Notes: a model not told the origin generated them from the sequence alone. A stretch of DNA of 64,000 nucleotides from Halomarinibacterium sedimenti (GCF_019312585.1 NZ_JAHWDP010000001.1:558001-622000), one strand, 5' to 3'. Counted from the stretch's first letter, positions 15,250 to 23,604 are shown. A program made the numbers and translations.

Positions 15250-16992
15250 TTAGTACTTAATTACTTTTCTATTTATTCTTCCAAAATCACCTTCGAAAGA
15301 AACAAAAATAGTTCCATTCCAAGTGGCATTTAAATCAAGGGTGATGATACCATTGCCATTTTCGATGGAAGACTGGTAAAGCTCTTGACCCAGAACGTTG
15401 TATATTTTTACATTGATAGGACCCTCTATTTGATTTAAATTGAAATTCACCTTTTCGTTTGTAGGATTAGGGTACGGCCCAGAAATATTCTTTTCAGCCC
15501 AATCTTCAGTAGATAGAGATTCTAATGAAATTGTCCAGTAACCCTCGGGTGCCACAATGGGCCTAGCAAGCGTTTTCCCAGAGTTTGCTTCGGCTTCAAT
15601 ATAATATTCAATATTAATTTCACTTGGGGGCATGGTAATTGAAGCGGTCCACGTATCATCACTAACAAAAGACATGGCTGTTTCTGTAAAAGTTCCATTT
15701 CCAGTTTCTCTCCAAAAAACACTCGCTGTGCTTATTCCCGAAACATGTTTTATCATAGCATCTAACTGCACCGTTGCATTAGGAGTTGATTCGCTTACTG
15801 GCTGATGCACAATCCATAGGGGTTCGTCCACACCAATAGAATGGGTAATACAGTGAATGGCTCCCAAAGAAGCGATAAGATTTTCACCCGAATTGTCTAC
15901 GTCAATTCCTACGATGTTGTACCCAGGAAGCATTTCTTGCCATTGGGCTAAGGCAGGCACATCTACTTCGGGTCGATACGTAGGAACTAATACTGTTTTG
16001 TTTATAAAAACGGCATTGGTATAGGTTCTGTAATACCCTCCGGTATCTGGATAACTACCCGTAGTACTTGGAGGCGCATCAATCCATTTCACTTTGTAGG
16101 GTGTCCCAAAAGGAGATTGAAAATTATTTAAAACGTAGTTTATATTTTCTTCAATTTGTGGACCATCTGCTACGCCCTCAGGATATTTACTAACCAATAA
16201 TGTTTCCTCATCGAGAAGTTTCATGTGCATATCGATATGGTGAATAACATCGTACGGAAGGACATCCATTTTTATATAGCTCTCAATACCCATATAGAGA
16301 TTCATAATAGCATCGATCTCCTCTTCGGTTTTAGTACTAACACCATATGGATTGCCAGCTTCGTTTTCATTTAATATTAAACTGGAAGCGAAGGCATTTC
16401 CCAAACCATCACTCATAAAATTACCCCCTGTGTTAACTAGGTCATTTGTTCCAGAAGTCGTTCCGTAGTAAGGGATTCCAACTAAGGCCGCATGAGCTTC
16501 GGGCATCACATCATCTAAGGGTCTAGGACGATTATAAATCCAATCTACCAAAGCCCTTTCTCCCACATCATCACTGTATATTGTATTCCCTGCGTAATCT
16601 CGGATCCAAATACTATTAAAAGGTTCGTCCATAAAGGTAACGTTGGTTAAATCGACTCCGTTAGAAGTTAAATAATTAGAAACCGATGTTTCATTCTGCG
16701 TCGTTATAATCACTTTACATTCCTGAATTGCCGCCTCTACAATTTGCCTTAAAATATTTGGATAACTTGGTTCCCACGTAATAAGTAAATATTCTATTTC
16801 TTCCCATTCTGCCATCGTTCTTATAGGACCTACTGGTGGGTCGGTAACACGAGAACTCTTAAAATTAAATTCTGAAATAAGAGTTTTTTCGTTTTCCGTT
16901 AAGTTCTTCGGTAGAAATTCCTGTGCAGAAACAATGGTAACCGAAAGGAAAAAAGTAAAAAGAAGAATTATTTTTTGATGAAAATTTTTCAT
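15250..16992 (-). CDS. Secreted PPAD-like arginine deiminase with T9SS sorting domain
   Basis: A 580-residue secreted protein of the PAD_porph/agmatine deiminase family, predicted to convert arginine (free, agmatine or peptidyl) to citrulline. There is a signal peptide (1-23). Putative catalytic residues line up with P. gingivalis PPAD: Asp132 (IWIRDYAGN), His252 and Asp254 (HHIDMHMK), Asn326 (YTNAVFI) and Cys381 (GAIHCITH). Arg155 and Arg157 in NRPRPLDD match the two PPAD arginines that hold the substrate carboxylate. An Ig-like domain (about 410-495) and a T9SS type A sorting domain (about 505-580, starting GPYPNPT) follow. It is probably exported to the cell surface. Substrate is inferred. 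Confidence 0.85.
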   Translation of the reverse strand: MKNFHQKIILLFTFFLSVTIVSAQEFLPKNLTENEKTLISEFNFKSSRVTDPPVGPIRTMAEWEEIEYLLITWEPSYPNILRQIVEAAIQECKVIITTQNETSVSNYLTSNGVDLTNVTFMDEPFNSIWIRDYAGNTIYSDDVGERALVDWIYNRPRPLDDVMPEAHAALVGIPYYGTTSGTNDLVNTGGNFMSDGLGNAFASSLILNENEAGNPYGVSTKTEEEIDAIMNLYMGIESYIKMDVLPYDVIHHIDMHMKLLDEETLLVSKYPEGVADGPQIEENINYVLNNFQSPFGTPYKVKWIDAPPSTTGSYPDTGGYYRTYTNAVFINKTVLVPTYRPEVDVPALAQWQEMLPGYNIVGIDVDNSGENLIASLGAIHCITHSIGVDEPLWIVHQPVSESTPNATVQLDAMIKHVSGISTASVFWRETGNGTFTETAMSFVSDDTWTASITMPPSEINIEYYIEAEANSGKTLARPIVAPEGYWTISLESLSTEDWAEKNISGPYPNPTNEKVNFNLNQIEGPINVKIYNVLGQELYQSSIENGNGIITLDLNATWNGTIFVSFEGDFGRINRKVIKY

Positions 16993-17055
16993 TATAAAAT
17001 CGAGATTAGGTTACGAATATAGTGAAAATGACATTTTTATTAAGGTATTTAACCC

Positions 17056-17697
17056 TTAAAAACCGAGTGCCTTTAAAAATTCATTCCTTGGAATTTCTTC
17101 GGCACCCAAGCTGTACAAGTGATTTGTATATACTTGACAATCAATTAATTTATAGTTTCTTTCTTTTAATTTTTCAATCAAAATGTAAAAGCCTACTTTG
17201 GAAGCATTGCTTTCTTTACTAAACATGCTTTCTCCACAAAACACTTTTTTTTCTGGCAAGTCAATTCCGTATAGTCCCCCAACAAGCTTTCCCTCCTTCC
17301 ATACTTCCACCGATTTTGCAAATCCCTTTTCGTGTAGTTCTTGATAGGCCGAAATCATTTCGGACGTAATCCAAGTGCCTCGTTGTCCTTTTCTTTTTAC
17401 GGAAGCACATTGCTTTATCACTTCTGAAAAATTTTGATTGAAGGTAACCTGAAAGATATTGGCGTCAAGGACTTTTTTTAGACTTTTTGATACTTTAAAC
17501 CGCTCTGGAAATAAAACCATTCTTGGATCGGGACTCCACCATAAAATAGGTTGATCATCTTCAAACCAAGGAAAAATTCCAGAACGATAGGCCAACAATA
17601 ATCTGTCTGAAGATAAATCTCCGCCTATGGCCAATAGTCCTTCCTTTGAAGCCTCTGTTACAGAGGGAAACCATAGCTGCGATGAAAGGTAAATCAT
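17056..17697 (-). CDS. aat: Leucyl/phenylalanyl-tRNA--protein transferase
   Basis: A 213-residue Aat. The enzyme moves Leu or Phe from tRNA onto N-terminal Arg or Lys of proteins, marking them for ClpS/ClpAP degradation (N-end rule). Family motifs are GLLAIGGDLSSDRLLLAYRSGIFPWF, WWSPDPRMVLFPE and GGLYGIDLPEKKVFCGESMF. The start MIYLSSQLWFPSV fits the usual N-terminus. It is a single gene between the deiminase and the AtoE-like transporter. Confidence 0.95.
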   Translation of the reverse strand: MIYLSSQLWFPSVTEASKEGLLAIGGDLSSDRLLLAYRSGIFPWFEDDQPILWWSPDPRMVLFPERFKVSKSLKKVLDANIFQVTFNQNFSEVIKQCASVKRKGQRGTWITSEMISAYQELHEKGFAKSVEVWKEGKLVGGLYGIDLPEKKVFCGESMFSKESNASKVGFYILIEKLKERNYKLIDCQVYTNHLYSLGAEEIPRNEFLKALGF

Positions 17698-17848
17698 TGT
17701 TTTTCAGACTAGAAATTTGTTAAATACTATTTTTCTGTTTTTAATCTTATACTTTTTGCCGACATTTAAATGTTTTTTTGAAACCAACTAAACTATTTGT
17801 TCGACTTTGTTGATTTTGAATTTTCAAAAAAGCACCTAACCCAAAACT

Positions 17849-17880
17849 AACCTCGTTTATTAGCCATAAGCGAGGTTTTT
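17849..17880. terminator. Hairpin after the AtoE-like gene
   Basis: Stem AACCTCG / CGAGGTT with a 15-base loop, just beyond the stop of the minus-strand transporter gene. The T-run is better on the plus strand, so its strength for the transporter is uncertain. Confidence 0.45.
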
Positions 17881-17883
17881 CCT

Positions 17884-19260
17884 TTAAAACAATAGCAAGC
17901 CTCCTATAAAAATAATAGCTCCTAGTACCATTACCATTAAGGTATAGGGTAAAATTTCATTCGCTTTTAACTTAGTAATCCCTAAAAGTGGCAATGCCCA
18001 AAAGGGCTGTAGCATATTGGTAAGTTGGTCTCCATACGCCAAGGCCATAATAGCCTTTGGCAAGGGCACTCCTAATTGTAAAGCAGATTCTACCACAATA
18101 GGTCCTTGTACGGCCCACTGCCCTCCACCACTGGGTACAAAAATATTGACCAGTCCCGCGCTAAAAAAGGTGAAAATAGGAAGGGTTGTTTCGTTGGAAA
18201 TAGACACAAAAAAGTTTGCGATTTCTACCACCATCCCACTATCTCGCATAATACCCATAATCCCAAAATACAATGGAAATTGAATTAAAATCCCCGAAGC
18301 TCCTTTTATTGCCTCTTCTACAGCACTTAAAAAGTTTGTAAAATTAACGTGAAGAATTAATGCTAAACCTAACATAAAAAAGTTAAGCATATTGGGTGTA
18401 ATGATCCATTGCGAAAGCTCTTGAAAATATTGATAGAAAAATGCGATTAGAATTAAAACCCCAAAGCCAATTCCAAAAAATTTGGAGTGGTCTATTTTCT
18501 CAGCACCTTTAGTATCATCCGTCACCGAGATTGGATTTTTATAAATGGGAAGATTAATTTTTGTGGTAGGTGCTTTGCGTGCTATAAAACGTAAAAAAAG
18601 CGGTACTGTGATTAAAATAATTCCAAAAATTATCAAATTGGAGGTGCTAAAAACGGTATCGCTATAGGGAATAAGGTCTGGGATTTGAGCACTTAGTTTT
18701 GTATCTCCAATACCCGTCATAAAACTAGCTAAATGACCACTTTCGCTTACTTTGGTAGGTGCCGACCCACTAATACCGCCATGCCAAATCATAAACCCCG
18801 CATAAGCTGAGGCTCCCACCAACGGATAATTAATAGAGAAGCCCTTTGATTGAGCGGCTTCGGCAACTTTACGAGCTAAAATAGCACCAAAAATTAATCC
18901 TAATCCCCAATTAAAAAAACACACCAACATGGTGCTTACACTTACTAAAACCACTGCATTTTGGGTATTAGTCACAAAGGATGTAAGTCTATTGATAAGA
19001 GCATTCATCGGGTTGCTTAGCACCAAAATATGCCCTAAGACCAGAATAAGCATCATTTGGTAGGCAAATACCAATAAGGATTGATTCCAGATACCGTTTT
19101 CCCAATAGGAAAGTAAAGCTAAAAAATGATTTTGATTTTGAGGCCCCTCTGTAAAAAGCAGTGCCATAACCAAAGTAATCCCCGTTAAAATAATGGCAAT
19201 AGCAAAGGGAGAGGGTAAAAATCGCTTAAATAAAATTTCGATGGATTGGGTAATATTCAT
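17884..19260 (-). CDS. AtoE-type short-chain fatty acid transporter
   Basis: A 458-residue inner-membrane permease with about a dozen hydrophobic helices, of the AtoE/short-chain fatty acid transporter family. Typical stretches are SMLVCFFNWGLGLIFGAI, GFMIWHGGISGSAP and FVPSGGGQWAVQGPIVVESA. The family is thought to take up acetoacetate, butyrate or similar short acids. No catabolic genes (thiolase, CoA transferase) are adjacent, so the substrate is open. Transcribed alone. Confidence 0.88.
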   Translation of the reverse strand: MNITQSIEILFKRFLPSPFAIAIILTGITLVMALLFTEGPQNQNHFLALLSYWENGIWNQSLLVFAYQMMLILVLGHILVLSNPMNALINRLTSFVTNTQNAVVLVSVSTMLVCFFNWGLGLIFGAILARKVAEAAQSKGFSINYPLVGASAYAGFMIWHGGISGSAPTKVSESGHLASFMTGIGDTKLSAQIPDLIPYSDTVFSTSNLIIFGIILITVPLFLRFIARKAPTTKINLPIYKNPISVTDDTKGAEKIDHSKFFGIGFGVLILIAFFYQYFQELSQWIITPNMLNFFMLGLALILHVNFTNFLSAVEEAIKGASGILIQFPLYFGIMGIMRDSGMVVEIANFFVSISNETTLPIFTFFSAGLVNIFVPSGGGQWAVQGPIVVESALQLGVPLPKAIMALAYGDQLTNMLQPFWALPLLGITKLKANEILPYTLMVMVLGAIIFIGGLLLF

Positions 19261-19270
19261 CTTTAAAAAT

Positions 19271-19295
19271 AAAAAAATCCCGCGTTGTGCGGGAT
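19271..19295 (-). terminator. Terminator of the DUF3127 gene
   Basis: Stem ATCCCGC / GCGGGAT with a five-base loop. The A-run at 19271-19277 is the T-run on the minus strand. Confidence 0.8.
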
Positions 19296-19305
19296 TAATC
19301 TTTCA

Positions 19306-19680
19306 TTAAAAGGGAAGATCATCGTGATCCTCTTCGTTAAAATCGGATATAGGCTCAAAAGCATCTTCGGCGGGCATAGGTGGCATATTTCCCGTAGGAG
19401 CATTATCTAGATTTTCTATGCGCCATCCTTGTATAGAGTTAAAGTACTTAGTTTCGCCTTGAGGATTCACCCATTCACGACCTCGTAAATTAATACTCAC
19501 TTTTACCGTTTGCCCTATTTGATAGTTGTTTAATAAATCCGTTTTGTCTTGTACAAACTCAATCATAATATGTTGCGGATACTGTTCTTCTGTGGTAACC
19601 ACAAGCTCTCTTTTTCTAAAGCCATTACTTCCAAAAGTTTGTGTTTCTCCTATTAACTTAATTTTTCCTTGTACTTCCAT
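19306..19680 (-). CDS. DUF3127 protein with SSB-like C-terminal tip
   Basis: A 124-residue DUF3127 protein. The core (1-90) starts MEVQGKIKLIGETQTFGSNGFRK and contains HIMIEFVQDKTDLL and VSINLRGREW, a beta-rich pattern like an OB fold (my inference). After a Pro/Met-rich linker it ends in the acidic tail EEDHDDLPF. The true SSB in this window (37396-37860) ends EEDDDLPF, the tip that in SSB binds partner proteins. No function is established for the family. It lies 25 bases downstream of the flavin reductase gene on the same strand. Confidence 0.8.
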   Translation of the reverse strand: MEVQGKIKLIGETQTFGSNGFRKRELVVTTEEQYPQHIMIEFVQDKTDLLNNYQIGQTVKVSINLRGREWVNPQGETKYFNSIQGWRIENLDNAPTGNMPPMPAEDAFEPISDFNEEDHDDLPF

Positions 19681-19705
19681 TTCTCTTTTTAAAATTTAAA
19701 TCTAC

Positions 19706-20530
19706 TTAATTTATTAGTTCATTCCAGGCCGCCGAGAGATTTCCCTCTGTAAGCAACCTTTGTGCATTTTTGTGTTTTTCTTCTGAAAAAGAAGCCTTTT
19801 GTGCTCCTTGAGGTAGTGCTTCAACATTGGCCAACATCCCCAAATCGTTACCTGTTAAAATGGTGCTATTTCTAATGGCTTCAGGTAAAGCATCTACGCC
19901 AATTCCCATCGTTTGAAGCGGTTTGGGCACTTCAAAAATCCCTTCTTTGGCACGTGAATACCAATTTCCACCCATTCGGGCCACCGTATCAATTTTAAAG
20001 GGGTCTATTTTTCCTTCGGCATCGAGAATCGTTTCATTTATGTGTACTTTTACTACTTCGGCAATAATTAAATTTCCAGCTCCGCCTTCTTCCCCCAACG
20101 CAATTACATCCTTTACTTTACATTCAAATTGCACAGGAGCTTCCGCCACTCTGGGTGGCTTCACCAGTTCTGAAGGAATTTCAGTAAACCCTGCTTTTAT
20201 AAATTCGTTTACTCCTTTGGGATATTCGGTAGAAGAAAGGCTCATTTGTTGCACCATCGCATAGCTCACAATATTAATGACCACTTCTTTGGTTTCCAAA
20301 ACATTTTCTAAGGTATGCTTTACGGTATTATCACGCACTCTGCGGGCTGGAGAAAACACCATTATAGGGGGTTTTGCACTAAAAACATTAAAAAAGCTAT
20401 AGGGAGATAAATTTACATTCCCATGTACATCTATAGTACTTGCAAAGCAAATGGGACGAGGTGAAACAGCACCCAATAAATACCCATGCAATTGTGCCGT
20501 TGAAATATCTTTTGGAGAAATACTTAGCAT
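19706..20530 (-). CDS. Flavin reductase family protein (FMN-binding split barrel)
   Basis: A 274-residue protein of the flavin reductase-like family. The split-barrel signature is GAVSPRPICFASTID followed by LSPYSFFNVFSAKPPIMVFSP, which forms the FMN site. Members reduce flavin with NAD(P)H or act as flavin-dependent oxidoreductases; no partner monooxygenase is next door. The residues after about 200 are an extension seen in the larger members. I start at the ATG giving MLSISPKD; a GTG two codons upstream overlaps the -7 box TACATTTG. Confidence 0.85.
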   Translation of the reverse strand: MLSISPKDISTAQLHGYLLGAVSPRPICFASTIDVHGNVNLSPYSFFNVFSAKPPIMVFSPARRVRDNTVKHTLENVLETKEVVINIVSYAMVQQMSLSSTEYPKGVNEFIKAGFTEIPSELVKPPRVAEAPVQFECKVKDVIALGEEGGAGNLIIAEVVKVHINETILDAEGKIDPFKIDTVARMGGNWYSRAKEGIFEVPKPLQTMGIGVDALPEAIRNSTILTGNDLGMLANVEALPQGAQKASFSEEKHKNAQRLLTEGNLSAAWNELIN

Positions 20531-20535
20531 AGCCA

Positions 20536-20543
20536 CAAATGTA
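20536..20543 (-). promoter_or_regulatory. -7 box directly before the flavin reductase start
   Basis: TACATTTG on the minus strand, five bases before the chosen ATG. No convincing -33 box. If real, the transcript would be nearly leaderless. Confidence 0.4.
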
Positions 20544-20647
20544 TTGTAAACTGTAAAGTCTTAAAAATTTAAGTGTACAATAATATTAACATAAATCCAT
20601 TATATTTAAACCTGCCTAATAGAAATAAGGCTCACAAAAACTTCTAT

Positions 20648-21802
20648 ATGCCCAATAAAATTGCGCTCACTCGTTGGTTCTTTCTTTTAACCTCTGTGGT
20701 TATTATTAGTTTAATTTTATGGAATACCTATCAATTTTTTACGCAACTTAAAGAGAATGAGCGCAATAAAATGACTATTTGGGCAGCTGCGTTTCAGGAA
20801 TTTCAAGAAGTTGAAATCACCAACAAAGATTGGAATAGTAAGCTAATATTAAGTGTGTTGCAAAGTAATACGACCACGCCCATGATTTTGCACACACATA
20901 AAGAAGATAAATACGATGTCAATAATTTAGATTCTTTACTTATTAAAGACCCTGAAAGGCGAGATAGGCTAATTGAGCAGTTTAAGAGTGAATATATGCC
21001 CATTGAAATTATGTATAAGGACACTGTGTTGCAAACTATTTACTATGGCAATTCTCCTATTATCAATAAAATTAAATATTATCCAGCGGCGCTTATTGTT
21101 ATCATTTTGTTGTTCTTTTTAGCTATTTACTTTTTTTATCAAACTTCGAAGTCTGCCGAACAAAACAAACTCTGGGCGGGAATGGCAAAAGAAACAGCCC
21201 ACCAAATTGGGACTCCTTTATCCTCCTTAACAGGTTGGACCGAAATTTTAAAAGAAGAAAAAGTAAATCCCGAATATATCACCGAAATAGACAAAGATAT
21301 TTCTCGTCTAAAAACCATCACCGAACGGTTTTCAAAAATTGGTTCTATTCCAAAACTCGAAAATGTTGATTTGGTGTTTGAAACACAACAAAGCTTCGAT
21401 TATTTAAAGAGTAGAAGCTCAAAACTTATTAAATTCGAGATTAAAATCCCAAAAGAACCCATTTATGTAGACCTTAATCCCCAACTCTATGGTTGGACCA
21501 TTGAAAATTTATTCAAAAATAGTATTGATGCCATGAGGGGGCAAGGGAAAATAACCTTGGAAATAATTCAAGAACCTAAAAAAGCCTTGATACGAATATC
21601 AGATTCAGGTAAAGGAATTCCAAAAAGGGATTTTAAAAAAATATTTAATCCTGGCTATACCACCAAAAAGCGTGGATGGGGATTGGGACTTTCGCTTGCA
21701 AAAAGAATTATTCAAGACTATCACAAAGGGAAAATTTACGTGCTAAAAAGTGTAAAAAATGAAGGAACTACCTTCGAAATCTCGTTACCCAAATCTTCAT
21801 AA
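20648..21802 (+). CDS. Orphan sensor histidine kinase
   Basis: A 384-residue two-component sensor kinase. There are membrane helices at about residues 10-28 and 142-164, enclosing a roughly 110-residue periplasmic sensor region without a named domain. The phosphoacceptor His is near residue 185 in GMAKETAHQIGTPLSSLTGW. The HATPase domain has the N-box ENLFKNSIDAM, G1 ISDSGKGIP and G2 RGWGLGLSLAKRI. I use MPNKIALTRW as start; an in-frame GTG/ATG-type extension upstream looks non-coding. No response regulator is adjacent. The downstream zinc-ribbon gene abuts it exactly and may be co-expressed. Confidence 0.9.
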   Translation: MPNKIALTRWFFLLTSVVIISLILWNTYQFFTQLKENERNKMTIWAAAFQEFQEVEITNKDWNSKLILSVLQSNTTTPMILHTHKEDKYDVNNLDSLLIKDPERRDRLIEQFKSEYMPIEIMYKDTVLQTIYYGNSPIINKIKYYPAALIVIILLFFLAIYFFYQTSKSAEQNKLWAGMAKETAHQIGTPLSSLTGWTEILKEEKVNPEYITEIDKDISRLKTITERFSKIGSIPKLENVDLVFETQQSFDYLKSRSSKLIKFEIKIPKEPIYVDLNPQLYGWTIENLFKNSIDAMRGQGKITLEIIQEPKKALIRISDSGKGIPKRDFKKIFNPGYTTKKRGWGLGLSLAKRIIQDYHKGKIYVLKSVKNEGTTFEISLPKSS

Positions 21803-22144
21803 ATGATTACAAAAAAACACTTATTACATACGGCAAAAATCAATAATAATTGTCCTGAATGTTTTTCTACCGAAGGCTTAGAATTTTCTTTTTCGCAAGA
21901 AGAAAGAGAAAATAAATTGTATAGTAAAGCAAGCAGTGATATTGAAGAAGTCCTTTTTTGCCATAACTGCCAGCACACTATCTACCCAGTAAATTGGACT
22001 GAAGATATAGAGCGGGTATATGAATACCACAAAAAATTAGCCACTCCCAAAAACACTTCCTTTAAGCTAAAGCCTTTGGCAATTATCATCATCGTTTCAG
22101 ATATAATCGCTATTGGAGCTTTGGTCTACTTCTTTAGTAGTTAA
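21803..22144 (+). CDS. Zinc-ribbon membrane-anchored protein
   Basis: A 113-residue protein of unknown function. Two CxxC pairs, NNNCPECF and LFCHNCQH, about 40 residues apart, probably form a zinc ribbon. A C-terminal hydrophobic helix (LAIIIIVSDIIAIGALVYFF) anchors it in the membrane. Its ATG follows directly after the stop of the histidine kinase, so the two are almost certainly one transcript. A role linked to the kinase signal is possible but unproven. Convergent with the HIT gene, whose stop overlaps its end by four bases. Confidence 0.7.
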   Translation: MITKKHLLHTAKINNNCPECFSTEGLEFSFSQEERENKLYSKASSDIEEVLFCHNCQHTIYPVNWTEDIERVYEYHKKLATPKNTSFKLKPLAIIIIVSDIIAIGALVYFFSS

Positions 22145-22530
22145 AGATTCGTCTGGATTTTTACAGCGAGTTCATTCATAGCTTCAGCATCCATTGCTAC
22201 TTTATGCTGAAACGTCATATCACGCATTTCATTAATAGGAATTAAATGCACGTGCACATGCGGTACTTCGAGCCCTACAACAGACATTCCTATTCGTTTA
22301 CAATCAACCGATTTTTCTAAAGCTTTGGCAACTTTGTAGGAGAATTTCATCAAGGCTTGATAATGGATTTCTTCCATATCAAAAATCTTATTAATCTCTT
22401 TTTTAGGAACGCAAAGTGAATGTCCTTTGGCATTAGGGTTAATATCCAAAAAAGCAATAAAATCCTTATCCTCTGCCACTTTGTAACAAGGAATTTCTCC
22501 ATTGATTATTTTGGTGAATATAGACGCCAC
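22141..22530 (-). CDS. HIT family hydrolase
   Basis: A 129-residue histidine-triad protein. The active-site motif HVHVHLIPI is at about residues 97-105, preceded by the family pattern IINGEIPCYKVAEDKDFIAFLDINPNAKGHSL. HIT proteins cleave nucleoside phosphoramidates and related nucleotides. The start codon is GTG, overlapping the last base of the greA stop (TAGTG), which suggests translational coupling with greA. Neither the precise substrate nor the reason for pairing with greA is evident. Confidence 0.93.
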   Translation of the reverse strand: MASIFTKIINGEIPCYKVAEDKDFIAFLDINPNAKGHSLCVPKKEINKIFDMEEIHYQALMKFSYKVAKALEKSVDCKRIGMSVVGLEVPHVHVHLIPINEMRDMTFQHKVAMDAEAMNELAVKIQTNL

Positions 22531-23006
22531 TAGCTTCGGCTTATTTCTAACACTTCAAATTTCATAGTACCGTTTGGCACTTGTATTTCGGCAATTTCTC
22601 CTACTTTTTTTCCTAACAATCCTTTGCCTATAGGGGAGTCTACAGATATTTTACCTGTTTTAAGATCGGCTTCACTTTGAGCTACCAATTTATAGGTCAT
22701 TTCCATCCCGTTGGTTTGGTTCTTTATCTTCACGGTAGAATGCACCAGTACTTTGGACGTATCTAATTGAGATTCATCAATTAGTCGAGCATTAGCTACT
22801 ACTTCTTCAAGTTTTGCAATACGCATTTCTAGCATTCCTTGTGCTTCTTTTGCTGCGTCATATTCGGCATTTTCACTCAAATCTCCTTTGTCTCTTGCTT
22901 CAGCGATAGCCTGCGATGCTTTAGGTCGCTCAACATCTTTTAATTGATTGAGTTCCTCTCTCAGTTTTTTTAATCCCTCTGCGGTGTAATAAGATACTTT
23001 ACTCAT
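22530..23006 (-). CDS. greA: Transcription elongation factor GreA
   Basis: A 158-residue GreA that binds RNA polymerase's secondary channel and stimulates cleavage of backtracked transcripts. The N-terminal coiled coil carries the signature ARDKGDLSENAEYDAAKEAQ with the acidic tip, and the C-terminal FKBP-like domain contains SPIGKGLLGKKVGEIAEIQVPNG. It is first in a two-gene operon with the HIT gene. Its leader holds a terminator-like hairpin (23074-23097), suggesting attenuation. Confidence 0.96.
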   Translation of the reverse strand: MSKVSYYTAEGLKKLREELNQLKDVERPKASQAIAEARDKGDLSENAEYDAAKEAQGMLEMRIAKLEEVVANARLIDESQLDTSKVLVHSTVKIKNQTNGMEMTYKLVAQSEADLKTGKISVDSPIGKGLLGKKVGEIAEIQVPNGTMKFEVLEISRS

Positions 23007-23073
23007 AACTTCATCGTTTTAGTCATAGTCATTACCACATCTTTTTAAATTATCAATCTAGTGTGGGAATGAA

Positions 23074-23097
23074 AAAATCCCATGCACGACGGGATTT
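23074..23097 (-). promoter_or_regulatory. Terminator-like attenuator in the greA leader
   Basis: On the minus strand AAATCCC, a nine-base loop, GGGATTT and further Ts form an intrinsic-terminator-like hairpin. It lies just downstream of the greA -7 box and about 70 bases before the ATG, so it could stop most transcripts early. Confidence 0.55.
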
Positions 23098-23102
23098 CTT
23101 TA

Positions 23103-23110
23103 CAAATATA
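23103..23110 (-). promoter_or_regulatory. greA -7 promoter box
   Basis: TATATTTG on the minus strand matches the Bacteroidota -7 consensus. No clear -33 TTTG was found at the right distance. Confidence 0.5.
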
Positions 23111-23118
23111 CTAAAAAA

Positions 23119-23147
23119 TTGCTTGCTTGATAATTGTTGTATTTTTG
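23119..23147 (+). promoter_or_regulatory. Promoter of the Rieske-like lipoprotein gene
   Basis: -7 box TATTTTTG (23140-23147) with a TTG at about 23119-23121 as the -33 element. The ATG follows 19 bases after the box. Confidence 0.5.
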
Positions 23148-23166
23148 TGGGCACAAAAAAATTACT

Positions 23167-23604
23167 ATGAATAAATTGGTTCTATTCCTTCTTATTGGCA
23201 TTTTTATCCTAGGGTGCAACAAAAAAAATGATGATCCTGTTAACGATAATAATCCTTTTTTAACGCCTCCCATTGTTAACATCAACCTTAATTTAAACCT
23301 TCCGCAGTACAATCCGCTTCGATTTCCTGGCAATTCTATAATCCTTACACAACAAGGAATTAAAGGAATTGTGGTCTATAACGTAAACAATGATTTATAC
23401 ACTGCTTTCGATTTAACCGACCCTAATCATATCCCTAGTGCTTGCTCCAAAATGACTTTGGAAGGAATTGTGGCATCATGTACTTGTGGAGATGATAATT
23501 CTTATGACATAGTAACAGGGCAAAGCCAAAGCGATCAAGAAGACTATCCTATGCTTCAATATCGTATTAACCGCTCTGGCGATAATATTACCGTTACCAA
23601 TTAA
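23167..23604 (+). CDS. Rieske-like lipoprotein with degenerate cluster site
   Basis: A 145-residue lipoprotein: signal peptide ending in the lipobox FILGC (Cys at about residue 17), then a linker rich in Asn/Asp/Pro. The remainder resembles a Rieske fold: HIPSACSKMTLEGIVASCTCGDD followed by SYDIVTGQ and YRINRSGDNITV. A true Rieske protein needs CxH and CxxH to hold the 2Fe-2S cluster; here the second site reads CTCG and the first Cys is missing, so cluster binding is unlikely. Overlaps the end of the convergent TonB receptor gene by four bases. Confidence 0.6.
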   Translation: MNKLVLFLLIGIFILGCNKKNDDPVNDNNPFLTPPIVNINLNLNLPQYNPLRFPGNSIILTQQGIKGIVVYNVNNDLYTAFDLTDPNHIPSACSKMTLEGIVASCTCGDDNSYDIVTGQSQSDQEDYPMLQYRINRSGDNITVTN

